NCBI RefSeq assembly: GCF_900163965.1
Contig: NZ_FULE01000018.1
Span: 62,001-126,000, forward strand
DNA length: 64,000 nt
From: Vibrio ruber DSM 16370
GTDB lineage: Bacteria; Pseudomonadota; Gammaproteobacteria; Enterobacterales; Vibrionaceae
Direction: 5' to 3'
Part shown: piece after piece, positions 9,199 through 18,041 of the stretch
How positions within the stretch are numbered: the first letter of the stretch is position 1
How the letters are laid out: each line of letters begins with the position of its first letter
Position numbers and translations under genes: made by a program
Notes under the pieces: model-generated
What the model was told of the DNA's origin: nothing
Database searches by the model: none
The model's input: only the letters and a program-made list of their open reading frames with translations

Positions 9199-9642
9199 TT
9201 AATTTGGTTGTGCGTTGATAATATCTTTTGAGTGGATGATCGGTTTTTCTTCATTTCTCAGCTGGCCTGAAGCACCTAATGCGTAGTCTTTTGGTGGCAG
9301 ACTTTGATCCGGAGATTCTTGCGATTCAACCTCTTGATGTTTGACGATCGTTTTGATGAATGGATTATCCTGATCCGGAAGGTTCGGAATCAACTCTGAA
9401 GATGTCTTCGCTAAATGTTGATAGAGCTTGGTGTAATCTTTGCCTATTGTGTCCAGCATTTCTGCGGTTTGGGCAAAATGATCCATCAGTTCTTGCCGTT
9501 GTTGCTCCAGCTCAAACTTCGCATTATCCAAGTCTTTCTGTACGGACTTCTGGTTTTTATATTGGGGGGTTGTCAGGCGAGTGATCACGACACCGACGAC
9601 ACATCCAATCAGCAAACCTATGATGGTATAGATCCAAGGCAT
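9199..9642 (-). CDS. zapG: ZapG (YhcB, DUF1043), envelope/division protein
   Basis: This is a 147-residue inner-membrane protein with one N-terminal membrane helix (about 4-22), followed by a predicted coiled coil (about 28-75, many Gln/Glu/Leu) and a low-complexity tail. The pattern MPWIYTIIGLLIGCVVGVVI plus coiled coil is that of YhcB/ZapG, which is connected in other gammaproteobacteria to cell division, rod shape and phospholipid/peptidoglycan coordination. It is encoded divergently from zapE, as in E. coli and Vibrio. The exact molecular role is not settled. Confidence 0.9.
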   Translation of the reverse strand: MPWIYTIIGLLIGCVVGVVITRLTTPQYKNQKSVQKDLDNAKFELEQQRQELMDHFAQTAEMLDTIGKDYTKLYQHLAKTSSELIPNLPDQDNPFIKTIVKHQEVESQESPDQSLPPKDYALGASGQLRNEEKPIIHSKDIINAQPN

Positions 9643-9687
9643 AACCGCTCCTTATTGTTGTTATTTAACATGTTTTTTACCAAAAGG

Positions 9688-9716
9688 TTACACATGCTCA
9701 AAGGACATGGTACTAT
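9688..9716 (+). promoter_or_regulatory. Candidate promoter of zapE
   Basis: An extended -10, TGGTACTAT (hexamer 9711-9716), lies 17 bp after a weak -35, TTACAC (9688-9693). Transcription would start near 9723, about 70 bases before the conserved zapE start codon. Confidence 0.4.
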
Positions 9717-9792
9717 GACTTTCTTAGCTGATAAAGCAAAAAGCATGTGTTGCGCTGCACACTTTCCTCTCTTCTTATTTTACTCGATATTT

Positions 9793-10896
9793 ATGACACC
9801 TAGGCAACGTTACGATCAGGATTTGAAAGACAATAATTTTCAGAAGGATGCGGCTCAGTTAATGGCTGTCGATGCTTTAGATGATCTTTATCATCGATTC
9901 CTCGCCTATCTGGAAAGACCGGTTGAACGAGATTCTTTATTGACTCGTTTGCTCAGAAAAAAAGCCCAGCGTCCGGTTCCACCTAAAGGGTTATATTTTT
10001 GGGGTGGGGTCGGGAGAGGGAAGACTTATCTGATGGATACTTTTTATGATGCTCTCCCTACTCAAAGGAAAATGAGAGTTCATTTCCACCGTTTTATGTA
10101 TCGGGTTCATGAAGAGCTGAAGCAGCTTCACAATGTCAATGATCCGCTTGAAATTATCGCAGATAAGTTTAGTGCCGAAACCGAAATCATCTGTTTTGAC
10201 GAGTTTTTTGTTTCGGATATTACCGATGCCATGATTTTGGGCACGCTTTTTCAGGCACTTTTCGCCCGGGATATGATTTTGGTTGCCACCTCGAATATTC
10301 CACCGGACGATTTATATCGCAATGGCTTACAGCGGGCACGCTTTATTCCGGCTATCGAGTTAATTAAAGCACACTGCCAAGTCATTAATGTAGATAGTGG
10401 GATTGATTATCGGTTGAGAACCCTCGAACAAGCAGAAATTTATCATTTTCCGAATGACGAGCAATCAAGAATCAGTTTGGAAAACTACTACCGCCAACTT
10501 ATCAGCCATGAGTCGGATATCACCTTAAGTATTGAAGTCAATCATCGACAAATACCGGTGATAAAAGCTGGCAATGGGGTGTTGTTCGCCACGTTTGCGC
10601 AATTGTGTCAGAGTATGAGAAGCCAGAATGACTACATCGAGCTATCTCGCCTGTACCATACTGTTTTACTGGCTGATGTGAAGCAGATGAATGCCATGCT
10701 TGATGATGCTGCCCGACGTTTTATTGCTCTGGTTGATGAGTTTTATGAGCGTCATGTTAAATTAATCATTTCAGCAGAAGTTGCGTTAGATGCGTTGTAT
10801 CAAGGGGGGCTGTTAGCATTTGAGTTTCAGCGTTGCCGCTCGCGTTTGATTGAGATGCAAAGTCGTGAATATTTGCTGAAAGAACATCTATCCTAA
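9793..10896 (+). CDS. zapE: Cell division ATPase ZapE (AFG1-like)
   Basis: ZapE is an AAA-type ATPase that associates with the Z ring and is related to mitochondrial AFG1. The 367-residue product carries the Walker A motif GGVGRGKT near residue 75, the Walker B segment IICFDEFFVSDI, and the sensor-region VATSNIPPDDLY. The frame is open far upstream and contains several ATGs. The start at MTPRQRYDQDL is chosen because the family N-terminus begins there, although no clear ribosome binding site precedes it; ATG 9694 would add 33 residues. It is divergent from zapG and precedes rplM-rpsI. Confidence 0.92.
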   Translation: MTPRQRYDQDLKDNNFQKDAAQLMAVDALDDLYHRFLAYLERPVERDSLLTRLLRKKAQRPVPPKGLYFWGGVGRGKTYLMDTFYDALPTQRKMRVHFHRFMYRVHEELKQLHNVNDPLEIIADKFSAETEIICFDEFFVSDITDAMILGTLFQALFARDMILVATSNIPPDDLYRNGLQRARFIPAIELIKAHCQVINVDSGIDYRLRTLEQAEIYHFPNDEQSRISLENYYRQLISHESDITLSIEVNHRQIPVIKAGNGVLFATFAQLCQSMRSQNDYIELSRLYHTVLLADVKQMNAMLDDAARRFIALVDEFYERHVKLIISAEVALDALYQGGLLAFEFQRCRSRLIEMQSREYLLKEHLS

Positions 10897-10954
10897 TAGC
10901 TCAGCAAGCTTCTAAATTGATTCGGTTAAAAAATTAATTTTTGTCAGAAAAATG

Positions 10955-10983
10955 ATGATTTTTTTAGCGCACTTCTCTATAAT
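10955..10983 (+). promoter_or_regulatory. Promoter of the rplM-rpsI operon
   Basis: A perfect TATAAT (10978-10983) is preceded at 17 bp by a weak -35 (ATGATT). An A/T-rich stretch upstream could act as an UP element. Transcription would begin near 10990 and give a leader of about 135 bases. Confidence 0.6.
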
Positions 10984-11005
10984 CCTGCGACCCACCGTTA
11001 CTGTA

Positions 11006-11088
11006 GGTCTGTTTTTTTATTCAGACCGAGAGTGCCAACCACTCGAAGGGGTGATGACTGGGCTCTAGACAGTGGGAGCAATTGCTCC
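11006..11088 (+). promoter_or_regulatory. Structured leader of rplM (candidate L13 autoregulatory element)
   Basis: Three consecutive hairpins are visible: GGTCTG/CAGACC (11006-11011 with 11022-11027), GAGTG/CACTC (11030-11034 with 11040-11044) and GGAGC/GCTCC (11075-11088). The E. coli rplM-rpsI leader is the target of feedback control by L13; that the same holds here is an inference from position and structure. Confidence 0.5.
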
Positions 11089-11124
11089 TTAAGTGTAAAT
11101 TTTAAATAACGGGTTATTATTAGC

Positions 11125-11553
11125 ATGAAAACTTTCGTTGCTAAACCAGAAACTGTAAAACGCGACTGGTATGTTGTGGACGCAGAGGGTAAAACTCTTG
11201 GTCGTCTGGCAAGTGAAATTGCATCTCGCTTACGTGGCAAGCATAAAGCTGAATATACGCCTCACGTTGACACCGGTGATTACATCATCGTTGTTAATGC
11301 TGAGAAAGTGACTGTAACAGGTAATAAATCTGCAGCTAAGACTTATTATCGTCACTCTGAGTTTCCTGGTGGCATCAAGTCTATCACTTTTGATAAGCTG
11401 ATCGACCACAAACCAGAGATGGTTATCGAGCTAGCGGTTAAAGGTATGCTTCCACGTGGTCCTCTAGGCCGTGCTATGTACCGTAAACTGAAAGTTTACG
11501 CTGGCGCTGAGCACAACCATGCTGCTCAACAACCAAAAGTACTAGACATCTAA
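11125..11553 (+). CDS. rplM: 50S ribosomal protein uL13
   Basis: uL13 is an early-assembly large-subunit protein of 142 residues, the same length as in E. coli. [20 protein letters not shown] and [20 protein letters not shown] are typical, as is the [20 protein letters not shown] segment. The gene uses codons of highly expressed genes and is 15 bp ahead of rpsI, with which it forms a two-gene operon ended by a terminator. Confidence 0.98.
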   Translation: MKTFVAKPETVKRDWYVVDAEGKTLGRLASEIASRLRGKHKAEYTPHVDTGDYIIVVNAEKVTVTGNKSAAKTYYRHSEFPGGIKSITFDKLIDHKPEMVIELAVKGMLPRGPLGRAMYRKLKVYAGAEHNHAAQQPKVLDI

Positions 11554-11568
11554 TTGGGGATTTCGGAA

Positions 11569-11961
11569 ATGGCAGAGAATCAATACTACGGCACTGGCCG
11601 TCGCAAAAGCTCAGCTGCACGTGTTTTTATTAAACCAGGCAGCGGTAACATCGTCATCAACAAGCGTAGCCTTGATGAGTACTTTGGTCGTCCTACAGCT
11701 CGTATGGTTGTTCAACAACCACTTGAGTTAGTTGAGATGACTGACAAACTTGATCTGTACATCACTGTAAAAGGTGGCGGTATTTCAGGTCAGGCTGGTG
11801 CAATTCGTCACGGTATCACTCGTGCTTTGATGGAATACGATGAGTCTCTACGTCCTGCTCTACGCGCAGCTGGCTACGTTACTCGTGACGCTCGTCGCGT
11901 TGAACGTAAGAAAGTTGGTCTACGTAAAGCACGTCGTCGTCCACAGTTTTCAAAACGTTAA
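11569..11961 (+). CDS. rpsI: 30S ribosomal protein uS9
   Basis: uS9 lines the P-site with its C-terminal tail. The product has 130 residues, identical in length to E. coli uS9; [15 protein letters not shown] and the terminal [11 protein letters not shown] are diagnostic. A longer frame begins at TTG 11554, but the ATG at 11569, behind a GGAAA site, gives the conserved N-terminus [10 protein letters not shown]. In other vibrios petABC normally comes next; here it does not. Confidence 0.98.
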   Translation: MAENQYYGTGRRKSSAARVFIKPGSGNIVINKRSLDEYFGRPTARMVVQQPLELVEMTDKLDLYITVKGGGISGQAGAIRHGITRALMEYDESLRPALRAAGYVTRDARRVERKKVGLRKARRRPQFSKR

Positions 11962-11981
11962 TTACGTTTTATGTGGTTTCG

Positions 11982-12009
11982 AAAACCCGGCATCTTGCCG
12001 GGTTTTTTT
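11982..12009 (+). terminator. Intrinsic terminator after rpsI
   Basis: AAAACCCGGC / GCCGGGTTTTTTT around a five-base loop forms a GC-rich stem with a seven-T tail, directly downstream of rpsI. Confidence 0.9.
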
Positions 12010-12232
12010 ATCCCTATGATTTATGAATGATGTCAGTCTGGATAAAAATATGATCTAACGGATAGGAATACAGAGCGCTCAAAATTTTCCTGTTTGCTTA
12101 GACAAACGTAGTCATGCTCTAGTCTGCTTATTCCGCTTAAACTATCAGATGATCAGATACTCGGCCTGAATGATACCATTCGGTGATTCTTTGTTCCGGA
12201 AGAAAGAGTGTTGGCGTGATGTGCACTAATTA

Positions 12233-12300
12233 TGCTATTATATCGTGCTGTTTGTCAGGGTTTTGAATTATCAATGGAGGCTTGCCTCCATTGTTTTTAT
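12233..12300 (+). promoter_or_regulatory. Putative sspA promoter followed by a terminator-like leader hairpin
   Basis: TGCTATTAT (12233-12241) is an extended -10. A perfect ten-pair hairpin, CAATGGAGGC (12272-12281) with GCCTCCATTG (12284-12293), followed by TTTTTAT, lies some 25 bases past the expected start and 25 bases ahead of the sspA ribosome binding site. It may be an attenuator, or the terminator of a longer upstream transcript. Confidence 0.45.
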
Positions 12301-12324
12301 TATTATTGTGTGCTGGAGGGGTCC

Positions 12325-12960
12325 ATGGCTGTTGCTGCCAATAAACGTTCTGTGATGACTTTATTTTCAAGTGCCTCAGATATGTATAGTCATCAGGTAA
12401 GAATTGTTCTGGCTGAGAAAGGTGTGAGTGTTGAGGTTGAGTTGGTTGATGAATCAAACTTACCTGCGGAACTGATTGAGTTAAATCCGTATAAATCAGT
12501 CCCGACCCTTGTCGATCGTGAACTTGCACTTTATGACTCAAAAATTATTATGGAATATTTGGATGAGCGTTTTCCACATCCGCCATTGATGCCAGTCTAT
12601 CCTGTAGCACGCGGTAATAGCCGTTTGATGGTTTATCGTATTGAGCGGAATTGGTATTCACTCGCTGACAAAATTATAAATGGTTCTGTGAGCGAAGCTG
12701 AAGCGGCAAGAAGTAAATTACAAAATGATTTACTGACCTTGGCACCTGTATTTGCTGAATTTGAATATTTCATGAGTGAAGAATTTAGTCTGGTGGATTG
12801 CTATCTTGCTCCGTTATTATGGCGTCTACCTGTATTGGGAATCGATCTCATTGGTCCGGGTTCTAAAGAGTTAAAAGTATATATGAACCGTGTTTTTGAA
12901 CGAGATTCATTCTTGGCTTCCTTGACTGAAACTGAGCGTGAGATGCGTTTATCTCGTTAA
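12325..12960 (+). CDS. sspA: Stringent starvation protein A (GST-fold RNA polymerase-associated)
   Basis: SspA is a catalytically inactive glutathione-S-transferase-fold protein that binds RNA polymerase and supports stress survival and phage/virulence gene transcription. The 211-residue product has the thioredoxin-like N-terminal domain (about 10-85, LFSSASDMYSHQVRIVLAEKG) and an all-helical C-terminal domain (about 90-205), including the conserved surface region around PHPPLMPVYPVARG. ATG 12325 follows a GGAGGGG site and gives the family N-terminus MAVAANKRSVM; the frame is open further upstream without support. It is followed by sspB at 21 bp, a conserved pair. Confidence 0.95.
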   Translation: MAVAANKRSVMTLFSSASDMYSHQVRIVLAEKGVSVEVELVDESNLPAELIELNPYKSVPTLVDRELALYDSKIIMEYLDERFPHPPLMPVYPVARGNSRLMVYRIERNWYSLADKIINGSVSEAEAARSKLQNDLLTLAPVFAEFEYFMSEEFSLVDCYLAPLLWRLPVLGIDLIGPGSKELKVYMNRVFERDSFLASLTETEREMRLSR

Positions 12961-12981
12961 TTCGGGTAGGATGTATAACTC

Positions 12982-13461
12982 ATGGATAATATGACACCTC
13001 GACGCCCGTATATGCTTCGGGCCTTTTATGACTGGTTATTAGAGAACGACTTAACACCTCATTTGGTTGTTGATGCAACTCTTCCTGGCGTTCGGGTACC
13101 TGTCGAATTCATTCAAGATGGTCAGATTATTCTGAACATAGCCCCAAGAGCCGTCGGGAATCTAGAGTTAGGCAACGATGCAATTATGTTCAACGCTCGT
13201 TTTGGTGGGCGTCCTCATTCGGTCATTGTTCCTATTTTTGCTGTTCAGGCAATTTACGCGCGTGAGAATGGTGCCGGAACGATGTTTGAACCGGAAGATG
13301 CATACGTTCAACAACTTGAACAGGCTCAAGAGCAAGAAGAACAGCAAACTCAAGGTATTGATCTTGTTGTAGAAACAACTGATGCTGATGACTCTGTTTC
13401 TTCTCCTGATGACGAACCACCTCGGCCGCGCGGAAAACCGAGTCTGAGAGTGATAAAGTAG
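12982..13461 (+). CDS. sspB: ClpXP adaptor SspB
   Basis: SspB delivers ssrA-tagged proteins to the ClpXP protease. The 159-residue product has the globular substrate-binding domain (about 5-115, RPYMLRAFYDWLLENDLTPH), an acidic flexible linker rich in Gln, Glu and Asp (about 112-148), and the short C-terminal ClpX-binding tail RGKPSLRVIK. The linker and tail are exactly the adaptor layout. It is co-transcribed with sspA and ends before a strong terminator. Confidence 0.95.
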   Translation: MDNMTPRRPYMLRAFYDWLLENDLTPHLVVDATLPGVRVPVEFIQDGQIILNIAPRAVGNLELGNDAIMFNARFGGRPHSVIVPIFAVQAIYARENGAGTMFEPEDAYVQQLEQAQEQEEQQTQGIDLVVETTDADDSVSSPDDEPPRPRGKPSLRVIK

Positions 13462-13490
13462 TCACTTCGTTTGGGTCAGAAATAAGTTAT

Positions 13491-13518
13491 AAAAAAGCAG
13501 CGTTTGCTGCTTTTTTTA
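13491..13518. terminator. Bidirectional terminator between sspB and dolP
   Basis: AAAAAAGCAGCG / GCTGCTTTTTTT with a short loop is flanked by A and T runs and lies between the convergent sspB and dolP genes. Confidence 0.85.
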
Positions 13519-13592
13519 TTTTTTAAATGATGATGGATGAAGATGGAGCGTCTATTTTTCATCAGTGACGGGAAAGATCTCCATCTCCCTTA

Positions 13593-14177
13593 TTACTGCT
13601 TTTGTGGGCTGGCAGCATATTGAAATGCTTTAATCACTCGCTTTACACCGGAAATATTACGTGCAACTTCTGCTGCGTGGTTACCCTGTTCTGCTGTGAC
13701 ATAACCAAATAAGAATACTTCTTTATCTTCAGTGATTACTTTGATCTTAACACCGCTCAATTGGTTGTCTGTTAATAGGGATGATTTAACTTTGGTTGTG
13801 ATCCAACTGTCTTGGCTGATGTCCGACGTACTTAAGGGCTGACGGATTCTAACCTGATCATGAACATCTCTGACGCCCTTAATTTTTTGCACATCTTTTT
13901 CTAATGACTCCAACAGCTTCTCATCCTGAGACTGACCCATTAATACCACGACTCCACGAAAAGAGTTAGAGACGATACGGGTTTTACCACGGTAGGGTGG
14001 TTTTCTGATTAAGCCGGTTATTTCAGCTTCAATGTAATTATCATCCCAAATTTGCTGAGTCGAACGTGGATCAGTGACGATATCGGCTGTCGTTGCTGCA
14101 CCGGCAATAAACAACCCAACACATCCGGATAACATGACAGCAAGAGATAACGTAATCAGAATGGTTAAATTTTTCAT
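13593..14177 (-). CDS. dolP: Outer-membrane BON-domain lipoprotein DolP (YraP)
   Basis: This 194-residue protein has a lipoprotein signal (lipobox LSGC, acylated Cys19) and two BON domains (about 46-115 and 123-190; GVVVLMG and KEVFLFGYV are the strand-turn motifs). In E. coli DolP binds anionic phospholipids, localises to division sites and supports outer-membrane integrity and BAM function. It lies 3 bp after diaA in the order lpoA-yraN-diaA-dolP on the minus strand, the same order as E. coli yraM-yraN-diaA-yraP. Confidence 0.94.
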   Translation of the reverse strand: MKNLTILITLSLAVMLSGCVGLFIAGAATTADIVTDPRSTQQIWDDNYIEAEITGLIRKPPYRGKTRIVSNSFRGVVVLMGQSQDEKLLESLEKDVQKIKGVRDVHDQVRIRQPLSTSDISQDSWITTKVKSSLLTDNQLSGVKIKVITEDKEVFLFGYVTAEQGNHAAEVARNISGVKRVIKAFQYAASPQKQ

Positions 14178-14180
14178 GAT

Positions 14181-14771
14181 TTACTCTTCATGGGGCGGAA
14201 ATAAAACTTGATCAATGAGGTCACAGAGGCAGTGTAATGTAACCATATGGACTTCATGAATACGGGCAGTCCGGAGAGAAGGAATACGAATTTCTACATC
14301 GTTTTCTCCCAATAGTCCTGCCATTTCACCGCCATCTTTGCCTGTCAGGGCAATGATCGTCATATCTCGGGTCACGGCCGCTTCCATGGCTTTGATAATA
14401 TTTTTACTATTACCACTGGTAGAAATGGCTAACAAGATGTCATTGGCTTGTCCAAAGGCTCGCACCTGTTTGGAAAAAATCTCTTGGTAATGGTAATCAT
14501 TGGCGACGGCAGTCATTGTCGTATTGTCTGCCGTTAGCGCCATCGCCGGAAGGCTGGGGCGCTCGGTTTCGAAACGGTTGAGCAGACAAGATGCAAACTG
14601 TTGAGCGTTTGCTGATGAGCCGCCATTACCACAACAAAGGATTTTGTTACCATTAAGGAGACTGGCAACCATGGCCTGTGCCGCATGTGTAATAGCATCT
14701 GGTAATGCTTCTGCGGCAGCAATCTGAATTTGAATACTTTCAGTAAAACTAGCTTTAATGCTTTCGAGCAT
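14181..14771 (-). CDS. diaA: DnaA initiator-associating protein DiaA (SIS domain)
   Basis: DiaA is a tetrameric SIS-domain protein that binds DnaA and promotes orderly initiation at oriC. The 196-residue product resembles phosphoheptose isomerase Gmh[14 protein letters not shown] (about 47-59) and [15 protein letters not shown] (about 114-128) are the sugar-phosphate-binding segments. The location between yraN and dolP identifies it as DiaA rather than GmhA. Whether the isomerase active site is intact cannot be decided here. Confidence 0.92.
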   Translation of the reverse strand: MLESIKASFTESIQIQIAAAEALPDAITHAAQAMVASLLNGNKILCCGNGGSSANAQQFASCLLNRFETERPSLPAMALTADNTTMTAVANDYHYQEIFSKQVRAFGQANDILLAISTSGNSKNIIKAMEAAVTRDMTIIALTGKDGGEMAGLLGENDVEIRIPSLRTARIHEVHMVTLHCLCDLIDQVLFPPHEE

Positions 14772-14774
14772 CGA

Positions 14775-15143
14775 CTATCCCTGCGTTATTGCATTTTGGA
14801 ACCAATCAATGTCATGGCCATCTTGATGGATGGCAATCACATCGAAACGAAAATCAGTGTCATAAGGTGATAAGCCTTGTTTTAATAGCCAAAACTGAGC
14901 AGTTTGGATTAATTTTTTAGTTTTTGTCGGTGTGACAGCTTCAGCCGCATGGCCGAAGTGGCGGTTCTTCCTATACTTTACTTCAACAAATACAGTCGTT
15001 TGTTGATCGCGCATAATCAGATCAATTTCACCTGCGCGACATGAAAAATTCTGGCTGATCAATTGTAAGCCTCGCTCCAGTAGAAAGGTAGCTGCTGCTT
15101 GTTCATAGCGAGCGCCGATCTCCCGCTGGTTAAAGTGAGCCAT
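14775..15143 (-). CDS. yraN: YraN, UPF0102 nuclease-fold protein
   Basis: This 122-residue member of the UPF0102 family has the predicted restriction-endonuclease-like core: the AEDTR-type core appears as CRAGEIDLIMRD, followed by TTVFVEVKYRKN (the E-x-K pair), and the N-terminal GARYEQAAATFLLERG is conserved. No biochemical role is firmly established. The start overlaps the end of lpoA by 14 bp, implying coupled translation, and diaA follows after 3 bp. Confidence 0.92.
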   Translation of the reverse strand: MAHFNQREIGARYEQAAATFLLERGLQLISQNFSCRAGEIDLIMRDQQTTVFVEVKYRKNRHFGHAAEAVTPTKTKKLIQTAQFWLLKQGLSPYDTDFRFDVIAIHQDGHDIDWFQNAITQG

Positions 15144-16938
15144 ATTCTCCCCAGCTTAACTCTTGCTGGACGATACACTGCTTATCAATACTGAGTGTGC
15201 CAGTCTGCCCCTCAACCTGATACCCCTCGACCGCTTTCATTTGCGGGAGTGATGTCATTAAAGTGTATGCATCCATTCCCATTGCTTTCAGTCGTTTCTC
15301 AGCATTGGAATCTTTCGGCCACAACTCTTCCATCTGTTCTTTAGTCGCAGCTTGAGGTTTGAGCAGTAACGGGATATCACTAAATGTGACACCTGAGAGA
15401 TCTTCATATTGATTACTACTATTACTCCGGGAGCTGGCAAACAGTTTTGGTTGTGTTGTGTCCGGATTAATTGCCACTTCGATAAATGGCTTGAGTAGTG
15501 TGAGTTCTGCACTGTTAGCAACAATATAAACTGTATCGATATCGCGTCTGCTACGAGGCTGATTTTCCAGCTTTATATTGAGTAACGCTTCCATTTGAGC
15601 AATATTTTTTTGACTGTCTTGTAGGCCAAAGACAGCATTGATGTTTTGCTGTAAGTGACGTTTGTCGCCAAACATACTAACCGTAACTGGATGTTTACTA
15701 TATTTTTTCCACTCTTGCTGGAAGGCATCTGCGACTCTTTCTCCGTAACTTCCTTGAGGTACAAGGAGCATCGGATACTGATATCCCTGACGGAACAAAT
15801 GTTTTGCAGTTTGGCTGGCCTCTTGTTCAGGAGACAGGGCAAAATAACATGCAGCTGAATTCGAACCGATATTTTCAGGAATATTTAAGGCTAACATCGG
15901 AATTTGATGTTTTTTCTGTTTCTCTATCTGTTGTAGTTGGGTGATATCTTCTTTGATCAGCGGCCCGACAACGAAATCGGTGTGCTCTTGCATCAACTGA
16001 TTCACCGTATCTGAAAATGACTGTTCGTTGGTATCGATCACATTCAGCGTCATATCCGGATCTCTGTCCCGATCATTCATCATCGCAAACATAAATCCAT
16101 CGCGGATTAATTGAGCCTGCTGAGAAAATTTACCACTCAGTGGCAGGAGCAAAGCGGTTCTTTTCGGGGTTGAGATTTTCATAGCGAGCACCGCTTTGAC
16201 GCCACCGGGTATATGAATCGCTGCCGGATGATGGCTATTCTCAGCCAACCATTTTTCCAGTGTATTTTTGAGTTGGGAGAGATCACCATCCAGTGTCTTC
16301 ATATAAATGGCAAGCTGTAGCCAGCCGGCTAATTCATCTTCATCTGATGAAACATTTAAGTCGGTAATCTCTGTTGCGGAATAATGTGAAAGGTTTTGCC
16401 AGATCTGACGGGCAACTTTCGGTTGAATATTCTGCGGGCTCAGGTCATAAACTTCGATTAAAGCCCGAGCTGCATCAAACCATTTTTCAAGACTTATAAA
16501 AATATCAGCCTTAGTCTGATAGAATGCTAACCATTGAGCATCAGGCAACTTCCACCACGGTTTAAAAACCAGTCGTTCAAGTGCTGCTTCATTCTGATCA
16601 TTATTCAAAAACAGTCTGGCTCGGGCAAGTTGCCATTCCGCTTGCTGTGTTTCTGTCAGTTTTTGTTTGGTAAGCCGGAATAACAGCAGATTCGCCTGTG
16701 CGACTTGGTTGTCTTTCACTGCTGCTTTAAGCGCCATGATCAGCCAGTCATTTTGTATTGACCCTTCATTGCTGTCGGCTCTCATGAGATAGTCCCGGGA
16801 ACTGAGTGTCGGATTTTGAGTAATATCGACACCGTTCGAGTCTATTGAATTGGAAGCACATGCCGCAAGAAGGATTGTGAATGTAATCTGAGTGATTAGG
16901 CGTGCCACATTGAGTCTGTTATGCTTTTTCTGAGCCAT
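15130..16938 (-). CDS. lpoA: Penicillin-binding protein activator LpoA
   Basis: LpoA is an outer-membrane lipoprotein that reaches through the periplasm to activate PBP1A. The 602-residue product has a lipoprotein signal with lipobox LAAC (acylated Cys27), an N-terminal helical TPR-like domain (about 45-235), and a C-terminal periplasmic-binding-protein fold (about 255-600, beginning KRTALLLPLSGKFSQQAQLI). It is the first gene of a minus-strand operon lpoA-yraN-diaA-dolP and is divergent from rsmI across 61 bp. Confidence 0.94.
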   Translation of the reverse strand: MAQKKHNRLNVARLITQITFTILLAACASNSIDSNGVDITQNPTLSSRDYLMRADSNEGSIQNDWLIMALKAAVKDNQVAQANLLLFRLTKQKLTETQQAEWQLARARLFLNNDQNEAALERLVFKPWWKLPDAQWLAFYQTKADIFISLEKWFDAARALIEVYDLSPQNIQPKVARQIWQNLSHYSATEITDLNVSSDEDELAGWLQLAIYMKTLDGDLSQLKNTLEKWLAENSHHPAAIHIPGGVKAVLAMKISTPKRTALLLPLSGKFSQQAQLIRDGFMFAMMNDRDRDPDMTLNVIDTNEQSFSDTVNQLMQEHTDFVVGPLIKEDITQLQQIEKQKKHQIPMLALNIPENIGSNSAACYFALSPEQEASQTAKHLFRQGYQYPMLLVPQGSYGERVADAFQQEWKKYSKHPVTVSMFGDKRHLQQNINAVFGLQDSQKNIAQMEALLNIKLENQPRSRRDIDTVYIVANSAELTLLKPFIEVAINPDTTQPKLFASSRSNSSNQYEDLSGVTFSDIPLLLKPQAATKEQMEELWPKDSNAEKRLKAMGMDAYTLMTSLPQMKAVEGYQVEGQTGTLSIDKQCIVQQELSWGEYGSL

Positions 16939-16999
16939 GAGCTGTACATTATTCCGGTAAAATTGTCTCTATAATAATCTTTGAAGTGATGATAAACAA

Positions 17000-17863
17000 A
17001 TGACTAATCATAAAACGTTGCAGGAGCAAGCGCCAACACTATACATTGTTCCCACGCCAATTGGTAATTTAGGCGATATAACGCAAAGAGCCATCGATAT
17101 TCTTTCTCAGGTCGACATAATTGCTGCGGAGGATACGCGCCACACCGGGAAGCTTTTATCTCACCTGAACATTCAAACTAAAACGTTTTCTCTCCATGAT
17201 CATAATGAGCAGGAGAAAGCTTCGTTGTTGGTTGATAAACTGTTATCCGGACAGTCGATTGCTTTAGTGTCTGATGCCGGAACACCATTAATCAGCGATC
17301 CAGGATATCATCTTGTAAAACTTTGTCGTCAGGCGGGTGTAAAAGTCGTGCCTTTGCCCGGTGCTTGTGCTGTCATCGCGGCATTGAGTGCTTCCGGTTT
17401 ACCATCGGATCGATTTAGTTTTGAAGGATTTCTCCCCCCGAAAACAAAAGCTCGTAAAGACAAGATAGCAGATATCGCGCACGATGAGCGGACTTGTATT
17501 TTCTATGAATCCACTCATCGCCTCATTGAATCACTCCACGATTTACAGGAAGTGCTCGGTTCTGAGCGAGAAGTCGTTCTGGCAAGAGAACTGACGAAAA
17601 CCTTTGAGACGATTCAGGGATTGCCGTTGGGAGAACTGATCCCGTGGGTGATGGCCGATGAAAACCGTCGCAAGGGTGAAATGGTGTTACTTATTCATGG
17701 GTATCGGCGTTCTGAGTCAGATGAATTTTCTGAGGACGCTGTTCGAATGCTTAAAATCCTCGTTCAGGAGCTTCCTTTGAAAAAAGCTGCCGGGCTGGTA
17801 GCTGAAATGTACCACCTGAAGAAAAATGCACTTTATAAGTGGGGACTTGAACATCTGGATTGA
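17000..17863 (+). CDS. rsmI: 16S rRNA 2'-O-ribose C1402 methyltransferase RsmI
   Basis: RsmI methylates the 2'-OH of C1402 in the decoding centre. The 287-residue protein is a tetrapyrrole-methylase-fold enzyme: [47 protein letters not shown] and the [15 protein letters not shown] segment are all family motifs. A perfect TATAAT occurs at 16970-16975 in the short divergent promoter region shared with lpoA. A terminator lies 17 bp after the stop codon. Confidence 0.97.
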   Translation: MTNHKTLQEQAPTLYIVPTPIGNLGDITQRAIDILSQVDIIAAEDTRHTGKLLSHLNIQTKTFSLHDHNEQEKASLLVDKLLSGQSIALVSDAGTPLISDPGYHLVKLCRQAGVKVVPLPGACAVIAALSASGLPSDRFSFEGFLPPKTKARKDKIADIAHDERTCIFYESTHRLIESLHDLQEVLGSEREVVLARELTKTFETIQGLPLGELIPWVMADENRRKGEMVLLIHGYRRSESDEFSEDAVRMLKILVQELPLKKAAGLVAEMYHLKKNALYKWGLEHLD

Positions 17864-17879
17864 TGCGGATGAACTATGG

Positions 17880-17917
17880 AAAAGCCCCGTTCAGCGGCTG
17901 TTGAACGGGGCTTTTTC
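17880..17917 (+). terminator. Intrinsic terminator after rsmI
   Basis: AAAAGCCCCGTTCA / TGAACGGGGCTTTTT forms a long GC-rich stem with a short loop and a T run, immediately after rsmI. Confidence 0.92.
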
Positions 17918-18041
17918 TTGTCTGACGTTGTTGCTGAACCGTCTTGTTTTCTCTAATCAGAGCGAATCGGAGTATGGCTACCGATCTTCAGAGAATTCTC
18001 TTCAGGACATCATTTTTTCTATCGAATAAACGGTGCCTTAA

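Larger units (their letters stand above)
11962..12324. other. Gene-free interval between rpsI and sspA (petABC site)
   Basis: These 363 bases contain the rpsI terminator (11982-12009), about 200 bases with no recognisable gene, and the putative sspA promoter and leader hairpin (12233-12300). I translated the interval in mind for the Rieske protein, cytochrome b and cytochrome c1 that other vibrios encode here and see no trace of them. Confidence 0.75.

Noticed and set aside
17826..18029. A 67-codon frame running from the end of rsmI into the gap
   Set aside because: It overlaps rsmI in another frame, crosses the rsmI terminator, and resembles no known protein.
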